This document shows, piece after piece, positions 1 to 6,304 of a stretch of DNA of 19,655 bases (position 1 is its first letter; every line of letters begins with the position of its first letter). Both the position numbers and the translations under genes were made by a program. The DNA is from Oscillospiraceae bacterium (GTDB taxonomy: Bacteria > Bacillota > Clostridia > Oscillospirales > Butyricicoccaceae): NCBI GenBank assembly GCA_902797555.1, contig CADBTM010000042.1, positions 1 through 19,655 on the forward strand, written 5' to 3'. Under the pieces are notes generated by a model. It saw only the letters and a program-made list of their open reading frames with translations. It did not search any database and was not told the origin of the DNA.

Positions 1-270
1 TCTCTCGCCGAGCTGGACGTCTCCGGTTGGGACACGTCCAACGTGACGGATATGAGCGATATGTTCGGCTGGTGCGAAAGTCTCACCACCGTTTATGCCT
101 CCGATGACTTTGTCACAACCGCTGTGGAGAACAGCGAAGACATGTTCACCGGCTGCACCGCCCTCGTGGGCGGCGCGGGGACGGCCTATGACAGCGCCCA
201 TGTGAACGCCGAATATGCCCGCATCGACGGCGGGACGGAGGCGCCGGGCTACTTTACCCGCAAGGCGTGA
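1..270 (+). CDS. BspA-family leucine-rich-repeat surface protein, C-terminal fragment
   Basis: The frame is open from base 1 and ends at TGA 268-270, so only the C-terminal 89 residues are present. The first residues (LDVSGWDTSNVTDMSDMF) match the DUF285/BspA-type repeat, whose unit is built around W-D-T-S-N-V-T-D-M-S-x-M-F. The fragment ends in a segment (GTAYDSAHVNAEYARIDGG, then PGYFT) that resembles the usual close of such repeat blocks in gut Firmicutes. Proteins of this family are secreted or surface proteins, often implicated in adhesion; the role here is unknown. No LPXTG motif, SLH domain or membrane anchor follows the repeats, so any anchor must lie in the unseen N-terminal part. 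Family assignment is secure; function is inference. Confidence 0.85.
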   Translation, partial: SLAELDVSGWDTSNVTDMSDMFGWCESLTTVYASDDFVTTAVENSEDMFTGCTALVGGAGTAYDSAHVNAEYARIDGGTEAPGYFTRKA

Positions 271-292
271 GCAGTTACCCCGCGGTAACTGC
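271..292. repeat. Perfect 9-bp inverted repeat after the LRR gene
   Basis: GCAGTTACC (271-279) and GGTAACTGC (284-292) form a perfect hairpin with a 4-base CCGC loop. It starts directly after the stop codon and directly abuts the -35 box of the riboswitch promoter. No U-tract follows, so it is a weak candidate terminator for the LRR gene or a candidate operator. Confidence 0.6.
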
Positions 293-321
293 TTGACAAA
301 CGCCGCAGCCTATTCTATAAT
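293..321 (+). promoter_or_regulatory. Consensus sigma-A promoter for the riboswitch/ribU transcript
   Basis: TTGACA (293-298), a 17-bp spacer and TATAAT (316-321) form a perfect consensus. The predicted start lies a few bases upstream of the FMN aptamer, as expected for a riboswitch leader. Confidence 0.88.
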
Positions 322-333
322 GCAAGTGTTATA

Positions 334-440
334 ATCTTCAGGGCGGGGTGAAAGTCCCCACCGGCGGTACAGTCCGCGAGCCCTCGGGCCGATCCGGTGC
401 AACTCCGGAACCGACAGTGACAGTCTGGATGGAAGAAGAT
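334..440 (+). promoter_or_regulatory. FMN riboswitch (RFN element) aptamer
   Basis: The conserved RFN landmarks are present in order: ATCTTCAGGGC at the 5' side, GGGGTGAAAGTCCCC then ACCGGCGGT, a variable arm with GCCCTCGGGC, a helix around CCGGTGCAACTCCGG, the ACCGACAGT motif, and the closing GGATGGAAGAAGAT. The two ends pair (ATCTTC with GAAGAT) to make the basal P1 helix. The element binds flavin mononucleotide. With the terminator at 457-499 it should stop transcription of ribU when FMN is plentiful. Its position directly downstream of a consensus promoter and upstream of a riboflavin transporter gene is the classic Firmicute arrangement. Confidence 0.96.
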
Positions 441-456
441 ATGGCTTTGCGAAGCT

Positions 457-499
457 GCGCCCTGTTATGCCCATTTTTGGGAAAACAGGGCGCTTTTTT
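457..499 (+). terminator. Intrinsic terminator, expression platform of the FMN riboswitch
   Basis: GCGCCCTGTT (457-466) pairs perfectly with AACAGGGCGC (484-493) and is followed by six Ts. It lies 16 bases after the aptamer and before ribU, so it is the expected FMN-dependent attenuator. Confidence 0.93.
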
Positions 500-557
500 C
501 TGCAAAAATCCCCCGCCATATCTGGCAGTCTCCCTGCCTGCCGGAAAGGAAACCCCT

Positions 558-1160
558 ATGTCTCACCGCACCAACAAGACCCGCCTGATGGCGGGCACCG
601 CCATGCTGGGCGCCATCGGCTTTGTCCTCATGTTTCTGGACACCGCCGTGCCCGTCATGCCGTCGTTCATCAAGCTGGACGTGTCCGAGCTGCCCGCCCT
701 GCTGGCCGCCTTTGCCTATGGGCCTCTGTCCGGGGCGGCGGTCTGCCTGATCAAAAACGTGCTCCACCTGCTGGTGGGACACACGGGAGGCATCGGCGAG
801 CTGTCCAATTTCATCCTGGGCTGCCTGTACGTCGTCCCCGCCGGATGGATCTACAACAAGATGCTGTCCCGCAAAGGGGCGCTGGTGGGCTCGCTGGCCG
901 GCTGCGTCACCTCCGCCGTCCTCAGCCTGCCGGTGAATTATTTCCTCATCTATCCGCTGTACGGGCTGATCATGCCCATCGAGGCCATTCTGGGGATGTA
1001 TCAAAAGCTGGACCCCTCCTGCAAGGGACTGTTTGACGCCCTGCTGCGGTTCAACGTGCCCTTTACCTTTGTCAAGGAGCTGATCGTCTGCATCATCGCC
1101 TTTTTGGTGTACAAGCGCCTGTCGCCCATCCTCCACGGGAGAAAGAAGGAAAAAGAATAA
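558..1160 (+). CDS. ribU: Riboflavin ECF transporter substrate-binding S component RibU
   Basis: This 200-residue, strongly hydrophobic protein matches the RibU/ECF S-component family. RibU binds riboflavin in the membrane and works with the shared energising module EcfA-EcfA'-EcfT, which is not encoded in this window. Family landmarks include the FIKLDVSELPALLAAFAYGP segment (residues 37-56), the GGIGELSNF turn (77-85) and about six membrane segments. ATG 558 was chosen because GGAAAGGA (542-549) precedes it and the first membrane segment begins soon after; a longer upstream reading frame would run through the riboswitch. An FMN riboswitch directly upstream supports riboflavin as the substrate. 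The basic tail (GRKKEKE) is typical of a cytoplasmic C-terminus. Confidence 0.95.
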   Translation: MSHRTNKTRLMAGTAMLGAIGFVLMFLDTAVPVMPSFIKLDVSELPALLAAFAYGPLSGAAVCLIKNVLHLLVGHTGGIGELSNFILGCLYVVPAGWIYNKMLSRKGALVGSLAGCVTSAVLSLPVNYFLIYPLYGLIMPIEAILGMYQKLDPSCKGLFDALLRFNVPFTFVKELIVCIIAFLVYKRLSPILHGRKKEKE

Positions 1161-1197
1161 TCCGAAAACGAATCGGGGATTGAGGAGGAAACAAATC

Positions 1198-1842
1198 GTG
1201 AAGGTAATTGATTTGACCCATGGGATAGAAAGCACCATGCCGGTGTATCCGGGCACGGAGCCGCCCACATTTGAGACGGCGAATACCTACGAAAAGGACG
1301 GATTCAAGGAAACGAGGATCTCTATGTTTACGCATACGGGCACGCATATGGATCCGCCGGCGCACCTTTTCCGGGACAGAACCACGTTGGACGCCTTTCC
1401 CCCGGATCAGTTTATCGGAAAAGCGCTGGTGATCGACTGCACGTCATTGCGGGAAGGCGAACCCATCACCATGGAGCACTTGCGCCCCTATGGAGAAAAG
1501 ACGGCTGCCGCCGATTTTCTGCTGTTTTATCTGGGATGGGACGCGCGTTGGGGCACGGAGGCCTATTTTGGAGATTACCCGTGTGTGGATGATTCTGTTC
1601 TGGATTTCATTCTTCAAGGATCGTATAAGGGGATCGGCTTTGACGTGATCGGCCTTGACCCGATTGCGGATGAAAACCTGACGCGGCACAAAAAGCTGTT
1701 CCGGAGCAAGGATATCGTCAATATCGAAAATCTCTGCAATCTGGGGCAATGCGGCTCTGACCTGTTCTGGTTCAGCTGCTTTCCGCTGAAGCTTACCGAT
1801 TGTGACGGCTCCCCCATCCGCGCGGTCGCATGGTTTGAATAA
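1198..1842 (+). CDS. Cyclase-family metal-dependent hydrolase (KynB/arylformamidase-like)
   Basis: This 214-residue protein belongs to the cyclase family (Pfam PF04199), which includes kynurenine formamidase, isatin hydrolase and polyketide cyclase-like enzymes. The signature HTGTHMDPPAH lies at residues 46-56 and supplies metal ligands (H46, H50, D52 by analogy). A downstream IENLCNL segment and the closing PLKLTDCDGSPIRAVA also fit the family. The start is GTG 1198, 9 bases after AGGAGG (1183-1188); a TTG at 1180 lies too close to that site. The gene starts 37 bases after ribU with no clear terminator between, so it may be read from the FMN-controlled promoter. Its base composition appears lower in GC (about 50% in sampled lines) than its neighbours. 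The true substrate cannot be told from sequence, and no tryptophan-degradation genes are nearby. Confidence 0.85.
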   Translation: MKVIDLTHGIESTMPVYPGTEPPTFETANTYEKDGFKETRISMFTHTGTHMDPPAHLFRDRTTLDAFPPDQFIGKALVIDCTSLREGEPITMEHLRPYGEKTAAADFLLFYLGWDARWGTEAYFGDYPCVDDSVLDFILQGSYKGIGFDVIGLDPIADENLTRHKKLFRSKDIVNIENLCNLGQCGSDLFWFSCFPLKLTDCDGSPIRAVAWFE

Positions 1843-1870
1843 CAGAGAATCAGACTGTCCAAAAAAAGAA

Positions 1871-1903
1871 AAATCGGCGTGACGACTTCGGTCACGCCGA
1901 TTT
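1871..1903. terminator. Bidirectional terminator between cyclase and arsR genes
   Basis: A perfect 13-bp stem (1871-1883 with 1891-1903) encloses a 7-base loop. It is flanked by a run of A on the left (1861-1867, a U-tract for the minus strand) and CTTTT on the right. It sits between two convergent genes and can serve both. Confidence 0.9.
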
Positions 1904-1916
1904 CTTTTGATATGCC

Positions 1917-2300
1917 TTATTTGGATTCCTCTTCCAGATGCTCGGTGCCCAGACTGATGATGCTGCGCACATGGTCGTCGTCCAGGGAATAGAAGATGCT
2001 TTTTCCCTCCCGGCGAAACTTGACCAGCTTGGCGTCCTTGAGGATGCGCAGCTGATGGCTGACGGCGCTTTGGGTGAGGCGAAGGAGATTTGCGATATCG
2101 CACACGCACAGCTCGCTCTCAAACAGGGCATACAAAATGCGGATGCGGGTGGAGTCGCCGAACACGCGAAACAGCTCGGACAGGTCGTACAGCAGATCGT
2201 CGTCGGGCATAAGACGCTTGACCTGCGCCAGCTGTTCGGGATGGACGTGCTCCTGCTGACAGACAGGGGCGCCCTCGGTATGGACAAGATGCTTTTCCAT
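1917..2300 (-). CDS. ArsR/SmtB-family metal-responsive repressor, CadC-like
   Basis: This 127-residue winged-helix protein belongs to the ArsR/SmtB family, dimeric repressors that leave DNA on binding metal. Helix-turn-helix residues (LTQSAVSHQLRILKDAKLV, about 75-93) are followed by the wing (RREGKSIFYSL). Two metal sites are visible. The alpha-3N type site has C65 and C67 in ELCVCD, plus C14, H18 and H20 in the N-terminal arm. The alpha-5 type site has D108, H110, H121 and E124, with exactly the spacing of SmtB. This combination is that of CadC, so Cd/Pb/Zn sensing is likely. ATG 2300 has an AGGAG site. The gene lies 12 bases downstream of the M23 peptidase gene and is very probably co-transcribed with it. 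No metal efflux gene is in the window, so the target is unknown. Confidence 0.93.
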   Translation of the reverse strand: MEKHLVHTEGAPVCQQEHVHPEQLAQVKRLMPDDDLLYDLSELFRVFGDSTRIRILYALFESELCVCDIANLLRLTQSAVSHQLRILKDAKLVKFRREGKSIFYSLDDDHVRSIISLGTEHLEEESK

Positions 2301-2312
2301 GGCTCGCTCCTC

Positions 2313-3974
2313 TTATTTGCTCACATAGTTCAGCGGATTGACCGCCTTGCCGTTGTATCGGATCTCGAAATGCAGGTGGGGGCCGGTAACCCGTCCGGTC
2401 ATGCCCACCTTGGCGATGATGTCGCCCTGCGCCACCTTGTCGCCCACGCTGACCAGCAGCTTGCTGCAGTGGCAGTAATAGGTCTTAAAGCCGTTGCCGT
2501 GGTCGATGATGATGTATTTGCCGTAGTTGCCGCGCTGCGCCGCCCAGATGACGGTGCCGCCGTCGGCCGCCCAGATGTTGGTGCCGATGGCGCCGGCATA
2601 GTCCACGCCGGTGTGATAATCGCCCAGATTGGGACGATAGCCAAAGCCGGAGGAATAGCGCCCGGCAGAGGGCTTGATAAACTTGCCGGTGGGGGTGCTG
2701 CGGGGACGCGCCTTGGTTCCCACCACCTTGACGGCGTTGACAGGCGCCTCCAGCACCTCATAGCTGAGGATCTCCCGGGAGCGCTCCTCACCGTTGACGT
2801 AGGTGACGTCGGCCACCACAGCGGCGCGGCCGCGCACACCGGTGACCCGGATGCGGCTCTCGTTTTTGTACATGGTGTCGTCGTATTCGATCTCGGTCTC
2901 GTAGGGGATCGACTCTTCATAGCTCTCGGTGATGATCTGGTAGATGGAGAGGAAGGGCTCGGCGGTGGCAAGCAGGATCTCCTGCCCGACCTGGATCTTG
3001 TTTTCGTCCAGATCGGGGTTGAGCGCCTTGATCTCGGCTACCGTGGTGTCGTTGCGCAGGGCGATGGCGCTCACCGTGTCGCCGACCTCCACGGTATAGA
3101 TCTTGCTGGCCGAACGCTCGGTGGTGAGACGCGCCTCCATGTCCCGGATGGGGGTCAGCTGGCCGGTATAGCCGATCTGGGTCTCGATCTTCACGTCGTT
3201 GACAAAGCCGGTGCTCACCGTGGTGGCATTGGATGCGGCACGCAGCAGGATGCGGCGCAGCATCAGCTCGAGGGCGGATTTGCTCTCGCAGGCGCCGATG
3301 GCCTCGCCGTCCACCGTCAGCAGGTAGGTGCGGTCCACCGCGCCCACAGAGGCGAACAGGCGGCTGGCCAGCGCGTCCAGATCCACCGGCTCCGACCGAT
3401 CCATATGGCGCAACCGGTAGGAAAAATCTGCGTCCAGACTGTACAGCTCGCCCCGATAGGCGGAAATGCGCTGCTCCACCTGATCGACCACGGCGCGGAT
3501 CTCGTCCCGGTCCTTTACATAGCCCAGCACCTCGCCGTCCAGCGACACCTCAAAGCCCTGATCGAACACAGTGGCGGCGGCCAGCACGATGACGACGCAG
3601 GCCATCAGGATCATGGGCGCAGCGCGGCCGCGGCGGGTGTGGTTCTTTTCGGTGCGGCGCTCGGCGCGCCATTGGTAAAGCTCCATTTTCAGCTTGTCGT
3701 GAGAGCGCACCCAGCCGGCGGTGGCCTCTACCTCGCGGACGAGGAAAAGCACCACCCGCTTGACGGCGCGCAGCAGCACATTGCGCAGCAGGAGCAGCAC
3801 CCATGCGATGCCGCTGAGCACGGTGGCCGCAAAGCGCAAGGCGCCGCGCACATGGATGGTGCTGGCGCCGATGGCAAGCAGGCAGCTCAGCCGCAGGCGC
3901 AGACGGATCCACGTCCGATGCAAAAAGCCGCGGACGGGGCTGCGCCGTATGGTGAGGGTTTGGGCGGATCGCAT
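2313..3974 (-). CDS. Membrane-anchored M23 peptidase with LysM and G5 domains
   Basis: This 553-residue cell-wall hydrolase probably cuts peptide cross-links of peptidoglycan outside the membrane. In order: a long basic and hydrophobic N-terminal region (1-117), a membrane segment (about 118-137), an extracellular linker (140-290), a LysM domain (292-336, YTVEVGDTVSAIA...), a G5-like domain (about 344-421) and a C-terminal M23 domain (about 437-553). Catalytic residues are complete: H454 and D458 (HTGVD), H502 (YCHCS), and H533/H535 (HLHFE). ATG 3974 follows AAAGG at 7 bases. The gene is first in an operon with the ArsR gene, with a consensus promoter at 4026-4054 and a WalR-like box at 4003-4019. 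A similar architecture occurs in many clostridial DD-endopeptidases; the cut bond cannot be deduced. Confidence 0.93.
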   Translation of the reverse strand: MRSAQTLTIRRSPVRGFLHRTWIRLRLRLSCLLAIGASTIHVRGALRFAATVLSGIAWVLLLLRNVLLRAVKRVVLFLVREVEATAGWVRSHDKLKMELYQWRAERRTEKNHTRRGRAAPMILMACVVIVLAAATVFDQGFEVSLDGEVLGYVKDRDEIRAVVDQVEQRISAYRGELYSLDADFSYRLRHMDRSEPVDLDALASRLFASVGAVDRTYLLTVDGEAIGACESKSALELMLRRILLRAASNATTVSTGFVNDVKIETQIGYTGQLTPIRDMEARLTTERSASKIYTVEVGDTVSAIALRNDTTVAEIKALNPDLDENKIQVGQEILLATAEPFLSIYQIITESYEESIPYETEIEYDDTMYKNESRIRVTGVRGRAAVVADVTYVNGEERSREILSYEVLEAPVNAVKVVGTKARPRSTPTGKFIKPSAGRYSSGFGYRPNLGDYHTGVDYAGAIGTNIWAADGGTVIWAAQRGNYGKYIIIDHGNGFKTYYCHCSKLLVSVGDKVAQGDIIAKVGMTGRVTGPHLHFEIRYNGKAVNPLNYVSK

Positions 3975-4002
3975 AGGCAGACCTTTCTATCGACAGAGAA
4001 AA

Positions 4003-4019
4003 ATTACAAATCAGTTACA
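4003..4019 (-). promoter_or_regulatory. WalR/PhoP-like tandem repeat box at the M23 operon start
   Basis: Read on the minus strand the site is TGTAAC-N5-TGTAAT, which fits the published Bacillus WalR pattern TGTWAH-N5-TGTWAH. The repeats are 11 bp apart, one helical turn. The box lies just after the -10 element, about +1 to +17, a place that would favour repression. PhoP-type OmpR-family regulators use similar repeats. No response regulator is encoded nearby, so the binder is inference. Confidence 0.5.
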
Positions 4020-4025
4020 AAACAT

Positions 4026-4054
4026 ATGATACACGTTTTTCCGTTTGCTGTCAA
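4026..4054 (-). promoter_or_regulatory. Promoter of the M23-arsR operon
   Basis: On the minus strand TTGACA (4049-4054), a 17-bp spacer and TATCAT (4026-4031) give a near-consensus sigma-A promoter about 50 bases upstream of ATG 3974. Confidence 0.82.
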
Positions 4055-4124
4055 GCGCAGACGAAACATCAAATGTAAAGTTTCCAGGAAACCGGTCGAA
4101 AGAAGATCGTTTACAAGGGAACGG

Positions 4125-4153
4125 TTGACTTCTTTTCGGTTTTTTGTTATGGT
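4125..4153 (+). promoter_or_regulatory. Promoter of the DUF3298 lipoprotein gene
   Basis: TTGACT (4125-4130), a 17-bp spacer and TATGGT (4148-4153), with an extended -10 TGT just before it. It lies about 32 bases ahead of the chosen start and is divergent from the M23 promoter. Confidence 0.7.
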
Positions 4154-4185
4154 AATGCTGTATTCTTATGGAATGGAGGCAAGCC

Positions 4186-5007
4186 ATGAAAAAGATCCGA
4201 ATGTGGGCGCCGATGATTGCGGCCGCGCTATGTGTGCTTCTTTTGGGCGGCTGCGGGCTGCTTCACTTCCAGACGCAGGAGGAGCTGCAGGCGGCCGAGG
4301 AGATCGCCCAGCAAAACAAGCTGGAGACCGAGGCAGTGACCGACCTGACCCCGCTGCTGCGCAATGATCTGGTGTTTTCCAAGGAGCTAAACACCCAGGA
4401 GGGGCTGATGCTGGCCACCTATCGGGTGCGTCTGCCCCAGTTTTCCACCGAGGATGCCCGGGGACAGAGCTTTTCCCGCATCAATCAGCATTTCGTCCGG
4501 GAGCTGCAGGCGCTGCAGCAGGACTGCGAGAGCTTTTTTGACCAGACCAAGTCCGTTTACGGCGCAGAGTGGGATACAGTGGCCGAGGTCACCGAAGAGC
4601 GCTCGGTCACCGTCACCTATGCAGTGGTGGAGGCGCCGCGGGAGTATGTGTGTATCCGCTGCGACTACGAGCTGCGGGAAAACGGCCAGACCGACAGCTT
4701 TTCCCGGGCGGCGGTCTTTTTGCTGGACAACGGCTGGGAACTCGATCTGCCCTCGCTGCTGGGAGAGAAATATGAGGAATGCGCCCCCATGCTGCTCAAT
4801 GATATTTTCAACTGGTGCGATGCAAACGGGGTGGAGATCACCGGAAAAGACAAGCTGACGCTGGCCGATTTTCAGGAGGATTACGCCCTCACCAAGCACG
4901 AGCTGATTTTTTACACCCAGCCCTTCCAGATGAGCAACAAGGACGGCACCCGCTATGCCATCCCCGTCCCGCTGGATCAGTATTACACCGCTCTGCGCAC
5001 CCGATAA
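4186..5007 (+). CDS. Lipoprotein with RsiV-like DUF3298 domain
   Basis: This 273-residue protein has a lipoprotein signal: basic start (MKKIR), hydrophobic core and lipobox LGGC with C23 as the lipidated residue. The mature part contains an N-terminal stretch of short helices and strands (about 25-150). A C-terminal region (about 165-268) resembles the DUF3298/RsiV-like domain, with the VFLLDNGWELDLPSLL, LTKHELIFYTQP and YAIPVPLDQY segments. In B. subtilis RsiV this domain binds lysozyme, but many stand-alone relatives have no known role, and there is no sigma factor gene beside this one. ATG 4186 was chosen over an upstream in-frame ATG (4168) because GGAGG (4175-4179) precedes it and the signal peptide then starts normally. 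pepT begins 28 bases downstream, probably in the same transcript. Confidence 0.8.
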   Translation: MKKIRMWAPMIAAALCVLLLGGCGLLHFQTQEELQAAEEIAQQNKLETEAVTDLTPLLRNDLVFSKELNTQEGLMLATYRVRLPQFSTEDARGQSFSRINQHFVRELQALQQDCESFFDQTKSVYGAEWDTVAEVTEERSVTVTYAVVEAPREYVCIRCDYELRENGQTDSFSRAAVFLLDNGWELDLPSLLGEKYEECAPMLLNDIFNWCDANGVEITGKDKLTLADFQEDYALTKHELIFYTQPFQMSNKDGTRYAIPVPLDQYYTALRTR

Positions 5008-5035
5008 GGTGCAGCAAGGAAAGGAGTATTTGAAT

Positions 5036-6259
5036 ATGCGCGCTTATGAACGATTGCTTCGCTATGTGACCTTTGACACCGCCTCTGACGAGACCTCGTC
5101 CACCTGTCCCAGCACGGAAAAACAGCTGGTGCTGGCCCGGGCGCTGGTGGAGGAAATGAAGGAGATGGGACTGGAGAACCCCAGAATGGACGAGCACGGC
5201 TATGTCTACGCCACCGTTCCCTCCACCATTCCCGACTATTCCGGCAAGGTGCTGGGCTTTATCGCCCACATGGACGTGGTGGACTCTGTGCCCACCGCCA
5301 ACATCCGTCCCCGCATCGTGGAGAACTATGACGGCGGGGATATCGTCCTCAATGAGGAAAAGAACATCGTGCTCAGCTCCCAGGAGTTTCCCGAGCTGCT
5401 GGCCAGAAAGGGCAAAAGCCTGATGGTCACCGACGGCACCACGCTGCTGGGCGCCGACGACAAGGCGGGCATCGCCGAGATCCTCACCGCCGCCGAACAG
5501 CTGATGGCCGACAAGACCATCCCCCACGGCCCGGTGCGCATCGCCTTTACCCCCGACGAGGAGATCGGACGCGGCGCCGACCTGTTTGACGTCAAGGGCT
5601 TTGCCGCCGATTATGCCTTTACCATGGACGGCGGCGCCTATGGCGAGCTGGAGTATGAAAACTTCAATGCTGCCGCTATGCGGGTGCACATTCACGGCAA
5701 GAGCATCCACACCGGCTCTGCCAAGGGCAAGATGAAAAACGCCATGCGCATCGGCATGGAGTTTGAGGCCCTTTTGCCTGCCGGGCAAAAGCCGGAATAC
5801 ACCTCCGGCTATGAGGGCTTTATCCATCTGGACGAGATGAGCGGCACGGTGGAAAACGCCATGATGAAATACATCCTCCGGGATCACGATTCCGACCTGC
5901 TGGAGGAGAAAAAGCGCATCTGCCAGCGCGCGGCCGACTATCTCAACGCCAAATACGGCGAGGGCACCGTGCAGGTGGAGATCCGGGATTCCTACCGCAA
6001 CATGATCGAGCAGATCCGCCCCCATGCCCATCTGGTGGAAAACGCCTATGAGGCCATGCGCCGCACCGGCGTCGAGCCCCGCTCGGTGGCCATCCGCGGC
6101 GGCACCGATGGCGCACGGCTGTCCTTTATGGGCTTGCCCTGCCCCAATCTGGGCACCGGCGGCGGCAACTTCCACGGTACGCTGGAATACTGCTGCATCG
6201 AGGAAATGGATCAGGCGGTGGCGTGCATCCGCAATCTGATCGAGATCTACAGCAAATAA
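5036..6259 (+). CDS. pepT: Peptidase T (tripeptide aminopeptidase, M20B)
   Basis: This 407-residue protein has the length and all key residues of PepT, a cytoplasmic di-zinc enzyme that removes the N-terminal residue of tripeptides. Metal and catalytic residues are H78 and D80 (AHMD), D141 (GADDKAG), E175 and E176 (TPDEEIG), D198 (MDGG) and H380 (GGGNFHG). They are close to the positions in the E. coli enzyme. The insert dimerisation domain (about 208-320, with HIHGKSIHTG) is also present. ATG 5036 follows AAGGAG (5020-5025) and no other start fits better. It lies 28 bases after the lipoprotein gene and ends just before a hairpin that separates it from nagA. Substrate peptides could come from the peptide ABC transporter at the right edge of the window, but that link is only plausible. 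Confidence 0.96.
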   Translation: MRAYERLLRYVTFDTASDETSSTCPSTEKQLVLARALVEEMKEMGLENPRMDEHGYVYATVPSTIPDYSGKVLGFIAHMDVVDSVPTANIRPRIVENYDGGDIVLNEEKNIVLSSQEFPELLARKGKSLMVTDGTTLLGADDKAGIAEILTAAEQLMADKTIPHGPVRIAFTPDEEIGRGADLFDVKGFAADYAFTMDGGAYGELEYENFNAAAMRVHIHGKSIHTGSAKGKMKNAMRIGMEFEALLPAGQKPEYTSGYEGFIHLDEMSGTVENAMMKYILRDHDSDLLEEKKRICQRAADYLNAKYGEGTVQVEIRDSYRNMIEQIRPHAHLVENAYEAMRRTGVEPRSVAIRGGTDGARLSFMGLPCPNLGTGGGNFHGTLEYCCIEEMDQAVACIRNLIEIYSK

Positions 6260-6266
6260 GCAAAGA

Positions 6267-6295
6267 AAAAGGGCGGGGGATTTCCCCGCCCTTTT
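6267..6295 (+). terminator. Hairpin terminator after pepT, abutting the nagA ribosome site
   Basis: GGGCGGGG (6271-6278) pairs with CCCCGCCC (6284-6291), extended by AAAA/TTTT to 12 bp with a 5-base loop. Only four Ts follow the GC stem before GGAGG, the nagA ribosome-binding site. Termination may be partial. Confidence 0.75.
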
Positions 6296-6304
6296 GGAGG
6301 AAGT

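Noticed and set aside
1161..1180. Possible terminator between ribU and the cyclase gene
   Set aside because: CCGA...TCGG can pair over only four bases and no U-tract follows, so co-transcription is more likely.
1938..4367. An 809-codon open frame on the plus strand
   Set aside because: It is antisense to the M23 and ArsR genes, and its product is low-complexity (G, A, H, D, Q-rich) with no family pattern. It arises from codon bias in GC-rich genes.
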